From positions 1 to 64,000 of the forward strand of contig JARROA010000023.1 in the NCBI GenBank assembly GCA_037384425.1: a stretch of 64,000 nt of DNA, read 5' to 3'. The stretch comes from Thiodiazotropha sp037384425 (GTDB lineage Bacteria; Pseudomonadota; Gammaproteobacteria; Chromatiales; Chromatiaceae). The translations under genes and the position numbers were made by a program. Shown here piece by piece: positions 48,825-57,974 of the stretch; within the stretch, counting starts at the first letter, position 1; each line of letters starts with the position of its first letter. Under the pieces are notes generated by a model. The model was not told the origin of the DNA, searched no databases, and was given only the letters and a program-made list of their open reading frames with translations.

Positions 48825-49142
48825 TCAATCCCAATGGCGCTTGACGCGGGGTTTGTGCCTGTCGTGATCGTGACGGTATCTGTCATGCCGATGGTGGCGT
48901 TTGTAGCGGTCACGGTACTGATAGCCATGGCTATCGTGGCGACGATACTCCCGATGGTGATAGTGACGGTAGGGCCCGTCGTTGTAGTAGTAATAATGAT
49001 CGTCATGATCCAGGCTGAGCCCCAGCAGCACGCCACTCAACAGACCGACCGGGTAGCCGTAGTCGTCATGGGCCTGCGCGGTGGAACCGATCACCAGCGA
49101 GGCGGTGAGGAAAGTTGCGATAAGCAGTGTCTTGCGTTTCAT
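48825..49142 (-). CDS. Secreted His/Tyr-rich protein
   Basis: A 105-residue exported protein with a signal peptide (to about residue 24, cleavage in TAQA). The mature part is His-, Tyr-, Asp- and Arg-rich with runs such as DHDDHYYYYNDGPYRHYHHR and RHHRHDRYRHDHDRHK. Such compositions are common in periplasmic metal-binding or metal-buffering proteins, but binding is not shown. It has a good ribosome site (AAGGAGAC) and lies 12 bp before the choice-of-anchor H gene in the same direction. Confidence 0.7.
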   Translation of the reverse strand: MKRKTLLIATFLTASLVIGSTAQAHDDYGYPVGLLSGVLLGLSLDHDDHYYYYNDGPYRHYHHREYRRHDSHGYQYRDRYKRHHRHDRYRHDHDRHKPRVKRHWD

Positions 49143-49298
49143 GATAAGTCTCCTTCAATGCGCTTCGATTTAAGCTTAGGGAGACTTGGCTGAACGAAAG
49201 CTGAATGGTTGGGAGGCTGTTTGAAATCGTTTATTGGGAGGGAAGGAACGGCAGGCGCTGGCGTGAGAACCGGCAGCGTCGGATTCAAGTGCCGGGAC

Positions 49299-49580
49299 TC
49301 AGTCGATGGCTCCGTTGCGCTGCAACACCCGGTGGATCTTACGTCCCTGCCTGGCCAGTCGATCCAGATCGCCGAAGTTGGGGATGTCGCCATCGGCCAA
49401 CCGGCTCTCCCAGGCATCGAGCTCGGTTTCCAGATAGATCAGCAGCTTGCTGGAACATCCCTCGCAACTGTCGCCGCAGATCTGTTCGACGTTGAGACCG
49501 AAGGGGATGGCCTCACGCATTTGTGCGATCAACCGGCGCATGGCGGTACGTGTATCGGGCTTTCGAGGCTTGGCGGTCAC
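49299..49580 (-). CDS. Small Cys-motif protein, unknown function
   Basis: A 93-residue cytosolic protein with a CGDSCEGCSSKLL segment: three Cys in a C-x3-C-x2-C pattern, a possible metal or iron-sulfur ligand set. The rest is helical and charged. I do not recognise the family. It follows the coiled-coil protein by 20 bp in the leftward phosphate unit. Confidence 0.6.
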   Translation of the reverse strand: MTAKPRKPDTRTAMRRLIAQMREAIPFGLNVEQICGDSCEGCSSKLLIYLETELDAWESRLADGDIPNFGDLDRLARQGRKIHRVLQRNGAID

Positions 49581-49600
49581 GGCCGTTCACCCGCGAGGCC

Positions 49601-49846
49601 TCAACACTTGATGCTCTTGCACAGCTTGATGCCTTTCTTACGCTGCACCTGCAGCACCTTGAGACGGCGTTTGATCTGCTTGCGTTCGTCAGTGTTCTTC
49701 TCGTTCTCCAGCTTGGCTTCCAGCGCCTTCTGCTGCTGTTTGAGCTTTTTTAACAAACTGCGGATCTTGTCCCGCTTCTCTTTCTGCTTGCGCTTCTCCA
49801 GATTGAGCAGGCGGTGGAATTTTTCAATCAGCTTTTCTGTAGTCAT
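49601..49846 (-). CDS. Small Lys-rich coiled-coil protein
   Basis: An 81-residue, highly basic, almost wholly helical protein with heptad character (FHRLLNLEKRKQKEKRDKIR, KKLKQQQKALEAKLENEKN) and a C-terminal Cys pair in LCKSIKC. It could bind nucleic acid or an acidic partner. It starts 12 bp after the NptA-like gene stop in the same direction. Confidence 0.6.
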   Translation of the reverse strand: MTTEKLIEKFHRLLNLEKRKQKEKRDKIRSLLKKLKQQQKALEAKLENEKNTDERKQIKRRLKVLQVQRKKGIKLCKSIKC

Positions 49847-49858
49847 CTGTCGACTCGT

Positions 49859-51676
49859 TCATTCGGATGAGGGTTTTTGTTCTTCTTCGAGAAGTTCGCT
49901 CATCTCCTCTTCATTCAGGATCAGCTCACTCTCCACATCCAGCGCTTCATACCCCGGCGACACAAACAGGACCCGGCCCATCTGGATCAAATTATCCGCC
50001 ACATCATAGGCGTAGGCGCTGTCGTTCATCAAGGAAGTGGCCATTTCCGCACTGATGGCATTGTCCCGGATCAGTCGATCGAGTTCGCCGTTGGAGATGA
50101 TGTCATCCTCCTCGATGGCCAGTTTCACCGCATCGAGAGAGAGCGGCGAGACACCGGCTGGCGATTCGGAGCGGATCGCTGTCATCTCCCGCAACACGGT
50201 CGCCAGCTGAAAACGGATTCGGTTGTATTGCTGACCAATCGCCAGATTGTCCGATTGCGTGTAGCGCACCAGGTTCTTCTGCAGATGCTTGATGTCCTTC
50301 ACCGCCTCGACAATGTTCAGGCTCGCCATGCGCAGCTGGTAGAGCTCCTCGCCGTAATGCTCGGAAGCGCTGGCCTGGACCCGACTGATGTAGGCGGTAA
50401 TGGCACTGTAGAGGGACTTGATGCGTTGCTCATAGAGCGCATCGATATCGACCTTGGATACCTGTGGGGAACGCTCCACCAAACCGCGAAGGTCCGCATC
50501 GGATTTCATGACGTCCGATTTGAGGCTCAGCACCGAGGCAATCACTTCGAAGGCGTTTTCCAGCAGATGCCCCATCTCGTTACGGATCGCCTGCATGGCC
50601 GATTCAGGCAACTCCATGGCCGCCTCGTTGAGAAAGCGGGGTTCATCGACCAGTCGCTCACGTCCTTGCATCAATCGCTCCAGACCCTGGACCAGCCTGC
50701 CGGTCACCGGCAACATCAGACACACACCCACCAGATTGAACAGAGTATGAAACAGCGCCAGCTTGAGTGTGTAGTCGTCGTCGGCGATGCCCAGCAATTC
50801 GCTGGTAGCGTTGACCGCGAGCAGGAACTGATGAATGAAGAGGATGGCCACTATACCCGTTACCAGGTTGAACACCAGATGCGCACCCGCCAGGCGGCGG
50901 CCCTGCACATTGGAACTCATGGCCCCGAGAATGGCGGTGATGGTGGTCCCCACATTGGCGCCGATGGCCAGGGCAAGGGCATTTTCATAGGTGATCTGCT
51001 GCGCCGCCAGCGCCGTGATGATCAGCACCAGGGTGGCATGGCTCGATTGCATCACCACCGTGGCGGCGATGCCCAGCAGGGTATAGACCAGCAACCCCTT
51101 GATCCCCGGCATCGCATAGGCCGCCAGATCGATGGCGTCCTTGAAGGCCTCGAAGCCCTCTTTCATGTAGTGAATACCAAGGAACAGGAAGCCGAGTCCC
51201 GCCAGGACGTAACCCACCCCCTTCCACGAACGCGACTTCTGAAAGATCAGAATCACGCCGAACACCAACATCGGCATGGCATAGGCGGAAATCTTCACCT
51301 TGAGTCCAAACCCGGCAACCAGCCAGGCGCCGGTGGTGGTGCCCAGGTTGGCGCCGAAGATGATGCCGATGCCCGAGGCCAACTCGATCAGCCCCGCGCT
51401 GAGGAACGAAATGGTGATCACCGAGACCAGCGAACTCGACTGCATCAGGGTGGTGGTCAGAATGCCGAAGCTGAGGCTCTTCCACAGACGGTCCGTTGTG
51501 CGCTGGAGGATGCGCTCCAACATACCGCCGGTAAAGGCCTTGAAGCCCTCCTCCAGCGACAGCATGCCGAAAAGGAAAATCGACACCCCGGCGGCGATGA
51601 CCTTGAAGTCCGGGCTGATCCAAAAGCCATAACCCAGCACCAAGAAGATGGTGGGCAGCAGAATTTTGCGCAACAT
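49859..51676 (-). CDS. Na/Pi-cotransporter II-family protein with PhoU-like domain
   Basis: A 605-residue membrane protein of the NptA/SLC34-like family. The two inverted QSSS-type repeats are present (TTLMQSSSLVSVITI and VVMQSSHATLVLIITALAA), with about nine hydrophobic segments in the first 340 residues. The C-terminal half is a PhoU-like helical domain (ESAMQAIRNEMGHLLENAFEVIASVL). It may move phosphate inward with sodium, or outward. It follows the PiT gene by 40 bp, in the same unit. Confidence 0.92.
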   Translation of the reverse strand: MLRKILLPTIFLVLGYGFWISPDFKVIAAGVSIFLFGMLSLEEGFKAFTGGMLERILQRTTDRLWKSLSFGILTTTLMQSSSLVSVITISFLSAGLIELASGIGIIFGANLGTTTGAWLVAGFGLKVKISAYAMPMLVFGVILIFQKSRSWKGVGYVLAGLGFLFLGIHYMKEGFEAFKDAIDLAAYAMPGIKGLLVYTLLGIAATVVMQSSHATLVLIITALAAQQITYENALALAIGANVGTTITAILGAMSSNVQGRRLAGAHLVFNLVTGIVAILFIHQFLLAVNATSELLGIADDDYTLKLALFHTLFNLVGVCLMLPVTGRLVQGLERLMQGRERLVDEPRFLNEAAMELPESAMQAIRNEMGHLLENAFEVIASVLSLKSDVMKSDADLRGLVERSPQVSKVDIDALYEQRIKSLYSAITAYISRVQASASEHYGEELYQLRMASLNIVEAVKDIKHLQKNLVRYTQSDNLAIGQQYNRIRFQLATVLREMTAIRSESPAGVSPLSLDAVKLAIEEDDIISNGELDRLIRDNAISAEMATSLMNDSAYAYDVADNLIQMGRVLFVSPGYEALDVESELILNEEEMSELLEEEQKPSSE

Positions 51677-51716
51677 CACGCCGCCCCCGACCCAGGGACG
51701 CACCGGATGTCGTCGC

Positions 51717-53279
51717 TCATGGCAGCATCATGCCGCGTATCGTGAAATAGAGCATGGCGGCCAGGATCGCGGAGGCGGGCACGGTGATGATCCAGGCGGC
51801 GATGATCTTCAGCAGCGCGGAACGCTTCACGAGTTCGTGGCGATAGACCTTTTTCAGTCCCTTGCGCTCCTTCTTCGTCAGTTCCGCCTTGGCGCGATGC
51901 TCCTTCAGCTCGCGCAGCATGCTCGCCTTTTCATCGAGACCGGCCTTTTTGAACCTCTCCATGAAGGCCTCGACTTCGTCACGGTCTGCGCCCTGATGGT
52001 GCAGCTCGATTTCATCGACCATGCGGGCGTAGTTGGCTTTCAGGTACTCGCGCAGAAATCCCACGCCAAACACCGCACCCACCGCGATATGGGTGGAGCT
52101 TACCGGCAATCCCAGCTGGGTGGCAATGATGACTGTGATGGCCGCCGCCAAGGCAATACAAAAGGCACGGATCTGATCCAGTTCGGTGATCTCGGAACCC
52201 ACGGTACGTATCAGTTTCGGGCCATAAAGGGCAAGCCCGATGGCAATACCCAGGGCGCCCACCATCATCACCCAGAGAGGGATCGCCGCCTTGGCCGAGA
52301 TGGCTCCTTTTGTCAGGGCATCGTTGATCGCCGCAAGCGGGCCGATCGCATTCGCCACGTCGTTGGCGCCATGGGCAAAACTGAGCAGGGCGGCGGCGAA
52401 GATCAGCGGCACCGTGAACAAGCTGTTGACACTGCGCTTGCTATTTTCAAGTCGGGAGGCCATGCCGTTGATCAGCGGTTTGCTCAGGATCATGACACCG
52501 AGTCCGATCGCCAGACCGATCATCAGCGCCACCGGCATGCCCACTTTCCATAGGTGTTTGAACCCCTTCAACACAAGATAGGTGCCGAAGGCCCAGGCCA
52601 TGACGCCGATCAGGATCGGTACCATGCGCCGCGCCGCCGCCACCATATCCGTCTGGTAGGTGATGGTGCGTTTGATCAGATAAAGGAAGGCGGCCGCGAT
52701 AATACCGCCCAACACCGGAGAGATGACCCAACTGGCCGCGATCTGTCCCATCTTGGCCCAGTTGGCGATTGCCCAGCCGCCGGCGGCGATACCCGCGCCC
52801 AACACGCCGCCGACGATGGAGTGGGTGGTGGAGACCGGCGCGCCGATGGCGGTGGCCAGATTGAGCCACAGGGCTCCCGCCAGCAGGGCCCCCATCATCA
52901 GCCAGACGAAGGTGTCGGTATCGCCGATCATGGCCGGGTTGATGATGCCCTTCTTGATCGTGCCGACCACATCGCCTCCGGCCACCAAAGCCCCCATGGC
53001 CTCGAAGATGGCGGCGATCAGAATCGCACCGGTGAGGGTGATGGCGTGGGAGCCGACCGCCGGTCCCACGTTGTTGGCCACGTCGTTGGCGCCGATGTTC
53101 ATCGCCATGTAACCGCCGATCATGGCCGCCACCACCAGCATGTGGGTGACATCGCTCCCTTTCGATCCGACATACAGCATGACACCGACAATAAACAACA
53201 TGGCGACGCCAAATCTGAACAGCTCTTTTCGGTTGGCCCAGGTGGCATGTTCTATTTCTGCGATTTTTTCGAGTTCCAT
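51717..53279 (-). CDS. Inorganic phosphate transporter, PiT family
   Basis: A 520-residue PiT/Pho-4 transporter. Both duplicated family signatures are present: GANDVANNVGPAVGS in the N-terminal half and GANDVANAIGPLAAI in the later half. Ten to twelve hydrophobic segments surround a long hydrophilic Lys/Glu-rich loop at about 410-480. It probably moves metal-phosphate or phosphate with protons. A weak promoter-like pair is upstream; no clear Pho box was found. The NptA-like gene follows 40 bp downstream. Confidence 0.95.
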   Translation of the reverse strand: MELEKIAEIEHATWANRKELFRFGVAMLFIVGVMLYVGSKGSDVTHMLVVAAMIGGYMAMNIGANDVANNVGPAVGSHAITLTGAILIAAIFEAMGALVAGGDVVGTIKKGIINPAMIGDTDTFVWLMMGALLAGALWLNLATAIGAPVSTTHSIVGGVLGAGIAAGGWAIANWAKMGQIAASWVISPVLGGIIAAAFLYLIKRTITYQTDMVAAARRMVPILIGVMAWAFGTYLVLKGFKHLWKVGMPVALMIGLAIGLGVMILSKPLINGMASRLENSKRSVNSLFTVPLIFAAALLSFAHGANDVANAIGPLAAINDALTKGAISAKAAIPLWVMMVGALGIAIGLALYGPKLIRTVGSEITELDQIRAFCIALAAAITVIIATQLGLPVSSTHIAVGAVFGVGFLREYLKANYARMVDEIELHHQGADRDEVEAFMERFKKAGLDEKASMLRELKEHRAKAELTKKERKGLKKVYRHELVKRSALLKIIAAWIITVPASAILAAMLYFTIRGMMLP

Positions 53280-53351
53280 AGTCTTTAGCTCTGGTTTTAG
53301 TTATTCATTGAGGAGGGCACACCAGACATAAAAGCGTAACAAAAGTATAAC

Positions 53352-53380
53352 ATTATGAGCCTGCTCACGGCTTGCCCCAA
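53352..53380 (-). promoter_or_regulatory. Promoter-like pair upstream of the PiT gene
   Basis: On the minus strand, TTGGGG (53375-53380) and CATAAT (53352-53357) are separated by 17 bases, a legal sigma70 spacing. The -35 match is poor (3 of 6) and the -10 match good (5 of 6). It lies about 75 bp upstream of the PiT start. Confidence 0.3.
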
Positions 53381-53483
53381 CTCAATGTAAAAGCCATTTT
53401 TATGCGAAAAAAATCTGGGATTTGAGCCGTCACCGACGACTGCCAGGACGCCACTCAGAGTGAGCGGATTGCCGAGGGCGGGT

Positions 53484-54449
53484 TCAGCGATAGAGATCGA
53501 GGGTGGCCTGCAGCTTTTGCAGCACCCGTTCACGCAGGGAGGGAGGCTCGATCACCTCCACATCGGGACCGAATCGCAGCAGGTCCATCACCAGCTCTTC
53601 CGGCTGACCGTAGGGGAGACTCAACTCATAACTGCCATCCTCCAGCCACCGACTCTGCTGCTGAGGATGCCAGGACTCCATCGATACCCATCTTGCACGT
53701 TCCGCAGTGAAGCGCAGGATCGCCTGATGCTGAGCGCGGCCGGAAAAGATGCCGTAGGTCCCGGCATAGTGGCCATCGAGATCCGAATCATTCACCTCCT
53801 GCGCCGGGGTATCGAGCGTATGCGCCTCGCGGATGGCATCCAGCGCGAAGGTACGCAGACCGCGACGCAGGTGACACCAGGCGTCCAGGTACCAGTTGTC
53901 GCGGTAGTGGGTCAGCCGTTGCGGTGAGACCTCACGCTCGCTCTGGGCGTCCTGGGCCCGGTTGTAGTAGACAAGCTGCAGGCGCCGACGGGCAGCCAGC
54001 GCCCCGGCGACGAGGGTGAAATAGGGACCGGTCGGCCTGGCGGCGGCCCGCAGCAGACGGATACGGCGCGATACCGGTTCGCCGCTCCCCGGCTGGCGGC
54101 TGAGCAGTTCGTCGATCTTACGCTTGAGGGGCTGCAGATGGCTGTCGAGCAGACCCGGCTGCACCCCTTCCAGCAGCTGCTGCGCGGCCAGCAAGGCCTG
54201 CAGCTCGGAGGCGTTGAACCAGAGTCCAGGCAGTTGGTACATCTCCCCTTCTGCGGGGTCGTAACGGTAGCCGTTATGCTTGCGGTCGTAGACGATGGGG
54301 GCGTTGAGGTAGAGCCGCATCTCCTCGATCAGCCGCTTGACCGTGGCGCGGGAGCACTCCAGCTCCTGCTCCAGGCGTTGACGGGAGACCGGATAGCGGG
54401 CGCTTTGCAGGATGCGGTTGAGTTCGAAGATCCGGTCGAACCGATCCAT
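53484..54449 (-). CDS. HTH/WYL-domain transcriptional regulator
   Basis: A 321-residue regulator. The N-terminal winged helix reads RQRLEQELECSRATVKRLIEEM; the middle and C-terminal parts form a WYL domain (LQLVYYNRAQDAQSEREVSPQRL, HYRDNWYLDAWCHLRRGLRTFALDAI) with a WCX-type end. It is the second WYL regulator of the window. It follows rsfS by 15 bp in the same direction and so may share its transcript. Confidence 0.92.
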   Translation of the reverse strand: MDRFDRIFELNRILQSARYPVSRQRLEQELECSRATVKRLIEEMRLYLNAPIVYDRKHNGYRYDPAEGEMYQLPGLWFNASELQALLAAQQLLEGVQPGLLDSHLQPLKRKIDELLSRQPGSGEPVSRRIRLLRAAARPTGPYFTLVAGALAARRRLQLVYYNRAQDAQSEREVSPQRLTHYRDNWYLDAWCHLRRGLRTFALDAIREAHTLDTPAQEVNDSDLDGHYAGTYGIFSGRAQHQAILRFTAERARWVSMESWHPQQQSRWLEDGSYELSLPYGQPEELVMDLLRFGPDVEVIEPPSLRERVLQKLQATLDLYR

Positions 54450-54464
54450 AAGGAGCAGGTCCTG

Positions 54465-54824
54465 CTAGTGTTTCTCCATCCCGGGTTTGGCCAGCGTCTG
54501 TTCATCCATGGACCAGAGCCGCTCCAGGTGGTAGAAGTCGCGTACCTTGGGCTGCATCACGTGGACCACCACGCCGTTGAGATCGACAAGGGCCCATTCG
54601 CCTTCGTTGATTCCTTCGGTGCCGAGCGGGGTCTCACCGGCCTGCTTGGCTTTGAAGGCGACGGTCTCCGCGATCGACTTCACGTGACGGTCGGAGGTGC
54701 CGCTAGCGACGATCATGATGTCGGTGATACTGGTCTTGCCACGTACGTCCAGTACCACCACATCCTTCGCTTTCATGTCGTCCAGAGTCTGTAGAACGAC
54801 GTCTCTGAGTGCTTCTATCTCCAT
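54465..54824 (-). CDS. rsfS: Ribosome silencing factor RsfS
   Basis: RsfS binds ribosomal protein uL14 and blocks joining of the subunits when nutrients are low. The 119-residue protein has the family segments MKAKDVVVLDVRGKTSITD, VASGTSDRHVKSIAETV and WALVDLNGVVVHVMQ. In many gammaproteobacteria rlmH follows rsfS; here a WYL regulator does. Confidence 0.96.
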   Translation of the reverse strand: MEIEALRDVVLQTLDDMKAKDVVVLDVRGKTSITDIMIVASGTSDRHVKSIAETVAFKAKQAGETPLGTEGINEGEWALVDLNGVVVHVMQPKVRDFYHLERLWSMDEQTLAKPGMEKH

Positions 54825-54925
54825 TGAATACCGTTTGTTTTGCTGAGTGGGGCCGGCTGGCCGGAAAAATCGGCGATTCTACCGGAGCCATGGGAAATAG
54901 CATAACCCATGGCTGAAAAAAGTTG

Positions 54926-55555
54926 TCATTTCCGATAGAGGTGGTTCTCATCAATCAAGTTCAAGACCCCGTCCGGCAACAGATATCGGGGGCTGTAACC
55001 CGCTGCGACGGCCGTCCGGATGGCGGTGGCGGAGATCTCCAGCTGAGTCACCGACTGCAGATGGATCAGTCCCGCCGGTTGTGCCCGGAGCCTGTCCGGG
55101 CCTGTACACATATGATCCCTCAGCAGGACCTTTACCCGCGGTTCCTCCGGTCCAGGCGATCCCGGTCGATGCATCACCACCAGATGGGCCAGCTTCAGTA
55201 TCTCCCCGGGCTGGTGCCAGTCGGCAAAGCCATTGAAGGCATCCATGCCCAGCAACAGGCAGAGCGGGCGGTCAGGGAAATCGTTACGCAGGGAGTTGAG
55301 GGTATCCACGCTGTAGGAATCACCGGCGCGCTGAAGTTCACGGTCGTCGGCGACGAAACCCGCCTGTCCGGCGATCGCCTCACGCACCATGCGCAGACGC
55401 AGTTCAGCGGGGGTCTCGGGCTGATCCCGATGCACCGCCCGATGCAGGGGGATAAAGCGCACCTGCTCCAGGCCGATGGCCTGCATCACATCCAGGGCGG
55501 GGCGCAGATGCCCGTAGTGGATCGGATCGAAGGTACCGCCCAGGATGCCGATCAT
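54926..55555 (-). CDS. nadD: Nicotinate-nucleotide adenylyltransferase
   Basis: NadD joins nicotinate mononucleotide with ATP to deamido-NAD. The 209-residue protein has GGTFDPIHYGHLR (HxGH motif) at the N terminus and the ISATAIR segment near the C terminus, both diagnostic. It lies between proA and rsfS in the conserved order. Confidence 0.97.
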   Translation of the reverse strand: MIGILGGTFDPIHYGHLRPALDVMQAIGLEQVRFIPLHRAVHRDQPETPAELRLRMVREAIAGQAGFVADDRELQRAGDSYSVDTLNSLRNDFPDRPLCLLLGMDAFNGFADWHQPGEILKLAHLVVMHRPGSPGPEEPRVKVLLRDHMCTGPDRLRAQPAGLIHLQSVTQLEISATAIRTAVAAGYSPRYLLPDGVLNLIDENHLYRK

Positions 55556-55573
55556 AGGTAGTGACGTTCGGCT

Positions 55574-56845
55574 TCAGGTCCGGATATGGCCATCGCCCAG
55601 CACGATGTACTTGACTGAAGTCAGCCCCTCCAAACCGACTGGCCCACGGGCGTGGAATTTGTCGGTGGAGATGCCGATCTCCGCCCCCAGGCCGTACTCG
55701 AAGCCATCCGCAAAACGGGTGGAGGCGTTGACCATCACCGAGCTGGAGTCGACCTCGGTCAGAAAACGCCGCGCTCGGGTGTAGTTCTCGGTCACGATGG
55801 CATCGGTGTGCTGGGAACTGTGGGTGTTGATATGGTCGATAGCCTGATCCAGACCGCTCACCACCTTGATGGAGAGGATCGGCGCCAGGTACTCCGTATC
55901 CCAGTCCTCGTCGCTGGCAGCCACGGCTCCGTCGATGATCTCCAGAGTACGCGCGCAGCCCCGGATCTCCACCCCCTTCTCGAACAGGGGGGCGGCCAGC
56001 ATCAGCAGCATCTCCTCGGCGATCGCCTCCGCCACCAGCAGAGTCTCCATGGTATTGCAGGTGCCGTAGCGCTGGGTCTTGGCGTTCATCGCCACATCGA
56101 AGGCCTTGCCGATATCGGCCTGATCGTCGATGTAGACGTGACAGATACCATCCAAGTGTTTGATCACCGGTACCCGGGCATCGCGGCTGATACGCTCGAT
56201 CAGCCCCTTGCCGCCACGGGGAATGATGACGTCGACAAACTCGGGCATGGCGATCATCTCACCCACCGCGGCCCGGTCAGTGGTGGCCACCACCTGCACC
56301 GCCGCTGCAGGCAGACCGGCCTGTTCCAGTCCCCTCTGAATACTGGCGGCGATCGCCTGGTTGGAGTGGAAGGCCTCGGAACCGCCGCGCAGCACGGCGG
56401 CGTTGCCCGATTTCAGGCAGAGTCCGGCGGCATCTGCGGTGACGTTGGGTCGTGATTCGTAGATGATGCCGACCACACCCAGGGGCACCCGCATGTGGCC
56501 TACCTGAATGCCGCTCGGGCGGTATTTCATGTCGAAGATCTCACCGATCGGATCGGCCAGCCCGGCGATCTGGCGCAGGCCCTCGATCATGCCGTCGATG
56601 CGCGCCGGGGTCAGTTCCAGACGATCGAGCAGGGCGGCGTCCAGCCCCTTCTCGGCACCGGCCTTCAGGTCCTTGCGGTTCTCCTGCATCAGCAGTTCGC
56701 GCTGCGCGTCCAGATCCTCCGCTATCGCCACCAGGGCCCGGTTCTTTGCCGCCGTAGTGGAGGAGGCCAGCAGTCGGGAGGCCTTTCGCGCCTGCCGTCC
56801 CAGGGTTTGCATATAGCCCTTCACATCGGAAATATCGTCAAACAT
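55574..56845 (-). CDS. proA: Gamma-glutamyl phosphate reductase
   Basis: ProA reduces gamma-glutamyl phosphate to glutamate semialdehyde in proline synthesis. The 423-residue protein has the catalytic Cys in RYGTCNTMETLL and the NADPH-binding PLGVVGIIYESRPN segment. It heads the proA-nadD-rsfS block, 19 bp before nadD. Confidence 0.97.
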   Translation of the reverse strand: MFDDISDVKGYMQTLGRQARKASRLLASSTTAAKNRALVAIAEDLDAQRELLMQENRKDLKAGAEKGLDAALLDRLELTPARIDGMIEGLRQIAGLADPIGEIFDMKYRPSGIQVGHMRVPLGVVGIIYESRPNVTADAAGLCLKSGNAAVLRGGSEAFHSNQAIAASIQRGLEQAGLPAAAVQVVATTDRAAVGEMIAMPEFVDVIIPRGGKGLIERISRDARVPVIKHLDGICHVYIDDQADIGKAFDVAMNAKTQRYGTCNTMETLLVAEAIAEEMLLMLAAPLFEKGVEIRGCARTLEIIDGAVAASDEDWDTEYLAPILSIKVVSGLDQAIDHINTHSSQHTDAIVTENYTRARRFLTEVDSSSVMVNASTRFADGFEYGLGAEIGISTDKFHARGPVGLEGLTSVKYIVLGDGHIRT

Positions 56846-57071
56846 AGTGGGAATGCCGTCTCGGTTAATCGGAAAACTCAGGCGGGGAACTGTATCAAAA
56901 ATCGTGCTGATTGGCCTCCGACGTGGCCAACAGGTCCAGATTTAGCAAGATCTGAACGCTTGTACAGGGTGAATACCCCAATTCATGCCATGGTCATTGC
57001 ATGCTCAAGTTCACACCAGATTGACCGATCATATAGGGCATGGAGATAAATCGGGTGGACCCCAGAGAGAG

Positions 57072-57587
57072 ATGCTCAGATCAACCACAACCTTGCTACT
57101 GACCCTCGCCCTTGCCGGCACCGGCATGGCCAGCGAATTCGACTTCGATGTGCCGATGCATCTGAAAGGCGCCAGCACCTTCTATATCTCCGGTCGCATC
57201 GGTGACATGCCGGCCAGCGATTTCATGGTCGACACCGGCTCCAGCTACATGACCATCAATGAAGAGACCCTGGCCAATCTGAAACTGACTGAAGATCCCG
57301 TCTATCTGCGCGATCTCACCGGCGTGCTGGCCAACGGTGATCGGATGCGTGTCCCGGTTTATGCCGTCTCCAGTGTCCAGCTGGGCGAAAACTGCCGCCT
57401 TGAAGAGGTGGAAGTCGCTGTATTCCCGGGTAATACCCGTCAGATCCTGGGTCTCAGCGTGCTGTTGAAGGCCGCTCCCTTCGTCTTTTCCACCGACCCG
57501 CCACAGCTCCAGCTGAGCAATTGTCGCCTGGCTAAAACGAATGTCGGCGACCAGACAGTGCTGGCCGCCGACACAGAAACCCGTTAA
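57072..57587 (+). CDS. Secreted retropepsin-like aspartic protease
   Basis: A 171-residue protein with a signal peptide (MLRSTTTLLLTLALAGTGMA) and the retropepsin active site DTGSS at 54-58 (catalytic D54) within FMVDTGSSYMTI. The second conserved Gly region is GLSVLL (ILGLSVLLKAAPF). Such TIGR02281/retropepsin-like periplasmic proteins act as dimers and are common in bacteria. GAGAGAG precedes the ATG at 57072. It is rightward, facing the EF-hand gene. Confidence 0.82.
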   Translation: MLRSTTTLLLTLALAGTGMASEFDFDVPMHLKGASTFYISGRIGDMPASDFMVDTGSSYMTINEETLANLKLTEDPVYLRDLTGVLANGDRMRVPVYAVSSVQLGENCRLEEVEVAVFPGNTRQILGLSVLLKAAPFVFSTDPPQLQLSNCRLAKTNVGDQTVLAADTETR

Positions 57588-57609
57588 TGGGGTTCGATTA
57601 CTTCGACGT

Positions 57610-57864
57610 TTACTTGTCGGTAGAGGGCTCCATCGCCTCGAAGGCGCTGAACTCTGCCGCGTCGATCTGACCGTCCTGATTGGCGTCGGTGGTCTCCCAA
57701 CGCTGATGCAGGCTCTCGTCAGCTGCCGCTTCCTGGGCGGAGATATAGCCGTCCTCGTTTACATCGAGCTTCATGAATGCGTCTTCGCCGGCGACTGCCG
57801 CAGTGAAAAAACCGGCCGCAAGCAGGGCCATTGCCGTTTTGGTGATTTGCATCGTTTTCATCAT
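57610..57864 (-). CDS. Secreted EF-hand protein
   Basis: An 84-residue exported protein with a signal peptide (to about residue 26) and two canonical calcium-binding loops at 34-45 (DVNEDGYISAQE) and 60-71 (DANQDGQIDAAE). It has a perfect ribosome site (TTAAGGAGAAC). Small bacterial calmodulin-like proteins of this kind are widespread but rarely characterised. It converges with the aspartic protease gene with 22 bp between stops. Confidence 0.85.
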   Translation of the reverse strand: MMKTMQITKTAMALLAAGFFTAAVAGEDAFMKLDVNEDGYISAQEAAADESLHQRWETTDANQDGQIDAAEFSAFEAMEPSTDK

Positions 57865-57944
57865 GTTCTCCTTAACTGTTTTCGATCCGTCAACCCCAGG
57901 ATTGGGGCCTCCGGTGAAACATATGACAACGAAACCTTAAGAAA

Positions 57945-57974
57945 TTGCGCGATACAAATCACATTTCGTATAAC
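57945..57974 (+). promoter_or_regulatory. Possible sigma70 promoter facing a tiny frame
   Basis: TTGCGC (57945-57950) and TATAAC (57969-57974) are 18 bases apart. Downstream, AGGAGAATAATTCTG precedes ATG at 58001 of a 20-codon frame that ends at 58063. Either a small protein or a small RNA could start here; evidence is thin. Confidence 0.25.

Noticed and set aside
53280..53483. Pho box upstream of the PiT gene
   Set aside because: No pair of CTGTCAT-like direct repeats with the right 11-bp spacing is visible.
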